From the NCBI GenBank assembly GCA_900318685.1, contig ONLL01000037.1, positions 1-33,742 on the forward strand: a DNA stretch of 33,742 nucleotides, written 5' to 3'. Shown one piece after another: positions 32,798-33,742 of the stretch. The notes below the pieces were generated by a model. It worked only from the letters and a program-made list of their open reading frames with translations. It made no database searches and had not been told where the DNA came from. Every line of letters begins with the position of its first letter. The first letter of the stretch is position 1. The position numbers and the translations under genes are program-made. The stretch comes from an uncultured Prevotellaceae bacterium. Lineage in GTDB: Bacteria; Bacteroidota; Bacteroidia; Bacteroidales; Bacteroidaceae.

Positions 32798-33742
32798 CTA
32801 TAACTCTGAGATGAGCTTCTTGTAGCTTCCGCGCTTGGTTCGCTCAATGGCCTTCTCTTCCTCCAGGCTCTGCAAAGGCTTCTGTGCCGAGTGATTGTTA
32901 GCATAGCCGAACGTTTGTGTAAACTGCTCGGTGGTGAACTCCTGCGGCAGCTGACGGAAACACTCCTTGTACCTGTTGGTGCGTTGCCGATAGGTGGTGG
33001 CATCACGCTGCTGGTCGTCGTAGTATTTGCGGTGCAGCTCATAGAACCAGTACATCTGGCATTGATACTGGATGTCGCAAATGAGCGTACAGAGCTCTGC
33101 ATCCTTGTCGTCGGTCACGTAGGTACCAGTCTTCTCGCGCTCTTCCCAATGACGCATATCCACGTATGGGGCTGCCACCGACAGTCCATAATGAGGAACA
33201 CGCTTCAGCAGCAGCCACTCTGCCTGGTCATTGTTGAACTCGGCAATGGCACGATGCTGGTCGAGCCATTTGTGAACATGCTCCACGAGCGGCCACAGCG
33301 GCAACTCACCACGACGTTGGTCCATACGGTAGCTCCACTGCTTGATGGTGTCGTAGGCAGTGCAGCTCCTAGTCTCATCACCTTCAAGGGGCAGTATGCC
33401 AAAGTCGGGCTTGCCCATAGGTATAGCAGCCATTCGGGTATCGAGTCCGGAGTTGACATTGCGCTCGTTCACCAGTCGGCGCAGCGTGGGCGGTGTGCAG
33501 GTCTCAATCTGGTTCCAGTAGACACGGAAGCGCCCCGATACAGATTCCTTGTTGGCGTAGTGCTGATCGTCCCATTCGTTATGGAACGACTTCAGGATCA
33601 TGATGTCTCGATTCTGCCATCCTCCCGACTTCGACATGTTGATGGAGTTGTCCTTCTCAGAGTCAACCGTGATGAGGTGCTTGTTCATGTCCTCCCCGTC
33701 GACGAACTCCTTGCAGTTCATCATCGAGCGGATAAACTCGGT
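32798..33742 (-). CDS. DUF3987 protein, C-terminal part (runs off the window)
   Basis: The frame is open to the last base of the window (reading TEFIRS before the internal MMNCKEF), so the ATG at 33724 is not the true start. The visible 314 residues include TVDSEKDNSINMSKSGGWQN, KSFHNEWDDQHYANK, FRVYWNQIETCTPPTLRRLV and NERNVNSGLDTRMAAIPM. These are familiar from Bacteroidales DUF3987 proteins, which are primase-helicase-like P-loop NTPases often grouped with virulence-associated E. The Walker motifs would lie in the missing upstream part. The end (FTQTFGYANNHSAQ, SLEEEKAIERTKRGSYKKLI) looks like a winged helix. Function in the cell is not established. In other genomes such genes often sit near HU-related and smalltalk genes, which here are 31 kb away. 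Confidence 0.8.
   Translation of the reverse strand, partial: TEFIRSMMNCKEFVDGEDMNKHLITVDSEKDNSINMSKSGGWQNRDIMILKSFHNEWDDQHYANKESVSGRFRVYWNQIETCTPPTLRRLVNERNVNSGLDTRMAAIPMGKPDFGILPLEGDETRSCTAYDTIKQWSYRMDQRRGELPLWPLVEHVHKWLDQHRAIAEFNNDQAEWLLLKRVPHYGLSVAAPYVDMRHWEEREKTGTYVTDDKDAELCTLICDIQYQCQMYWFYELHRKYYDDQQRDATTYRQRTNRYKECFRQLPQEFTTEQFTQTFGYANNHSAQKPLQSLEEEKAIERTKRGSYKKLISEL

Noticed and set aside
32798-33724. ATG at 33724 as the true start of the DUF3987 gene
   Set aside because: The frame stays open to the window edge and the visible part corresponds to the C-terminal part of the family, so the start is outside.
1-33742. tRNA or rRNA genes
   Set aside because: No cloverleaf with a GTTCGA-type arm or rRNA-like stretch was noticed while reading both strands; a dedicated search was not possible.

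Overview
The window looks like chromosomal DNA of a Bacteroidales bacterium, most likely Prevotella or a close relative. The evidence is the repeated Bacteroidetes-type -7 box (TAccTTTG or TAATTTTG), near-absence of Shine-Dalgarno sequences, tandem SusC/SusD pairs, a Bacteroidales HU-related protein followed by a 'smalltalk' peptide, and a DUF3987 protein. The genus is an inference from gene content and style.

Layout. (1) 1-2001 is repeat-rich: an AT palindrome, 7-bp tandem tracts, C/G-rich palindromic repeats, a promoter with a long structured leader, an HU-related gene broken by an exact 37-bp tandem duplication, a 38-aa smalltalk peptide, and a 250-bp element with inverted ends. (2) 2002-19363 is one long + strand operon: fasciclin lipoprotein, SusC, SusD, two more fasciclin lipoproteins, SusC, SusD. 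It contains no glycosidase, protease or regulator and ends at a strong terminator. (3) 19428-25755 is housekeeping: five 22-bp direct repeats, manA, then ribH and a TPR membrane protein on the - strand, divergent from recF-DUF721-MFS, then rhaD. (4) 25756-32511 is a - strand cassette flanked by two perfect 88-bp direct repeats. It holds a truncated DUF6088 gene, an AraC regulator, a GH74 xyloglucanase, an SGNH esterase-GH29 fucosidase fusion and a small broken gene. (5) 32798 to the right edge is the C-terminal part of a DUF3987 protein.

How they work together. The 17-kb operon looks like a double outer-membrane uptake or binding system with three FAS1 surface lipoproteins and an unknown ligand. 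The cassette encodes activities that fit fucosylated, O-acetylated xyloglucan: GH74 cuts the backbone, GH29 removes fucose, the SGNH domain may remove acetyl groups, and the AraC protein is the likely switch.

The best candidates for something undescribed are: the enzyme-free FAS1/SusCD operon; the 7-bp tandem tracts, of changing sequence but constant period, in its gene spacers and inside two lipoprotein signal-peptide coding sequences; and the 88-bp repeats bracketing the cassette. All functional statements are from sequence reading alone; no database search was possible.
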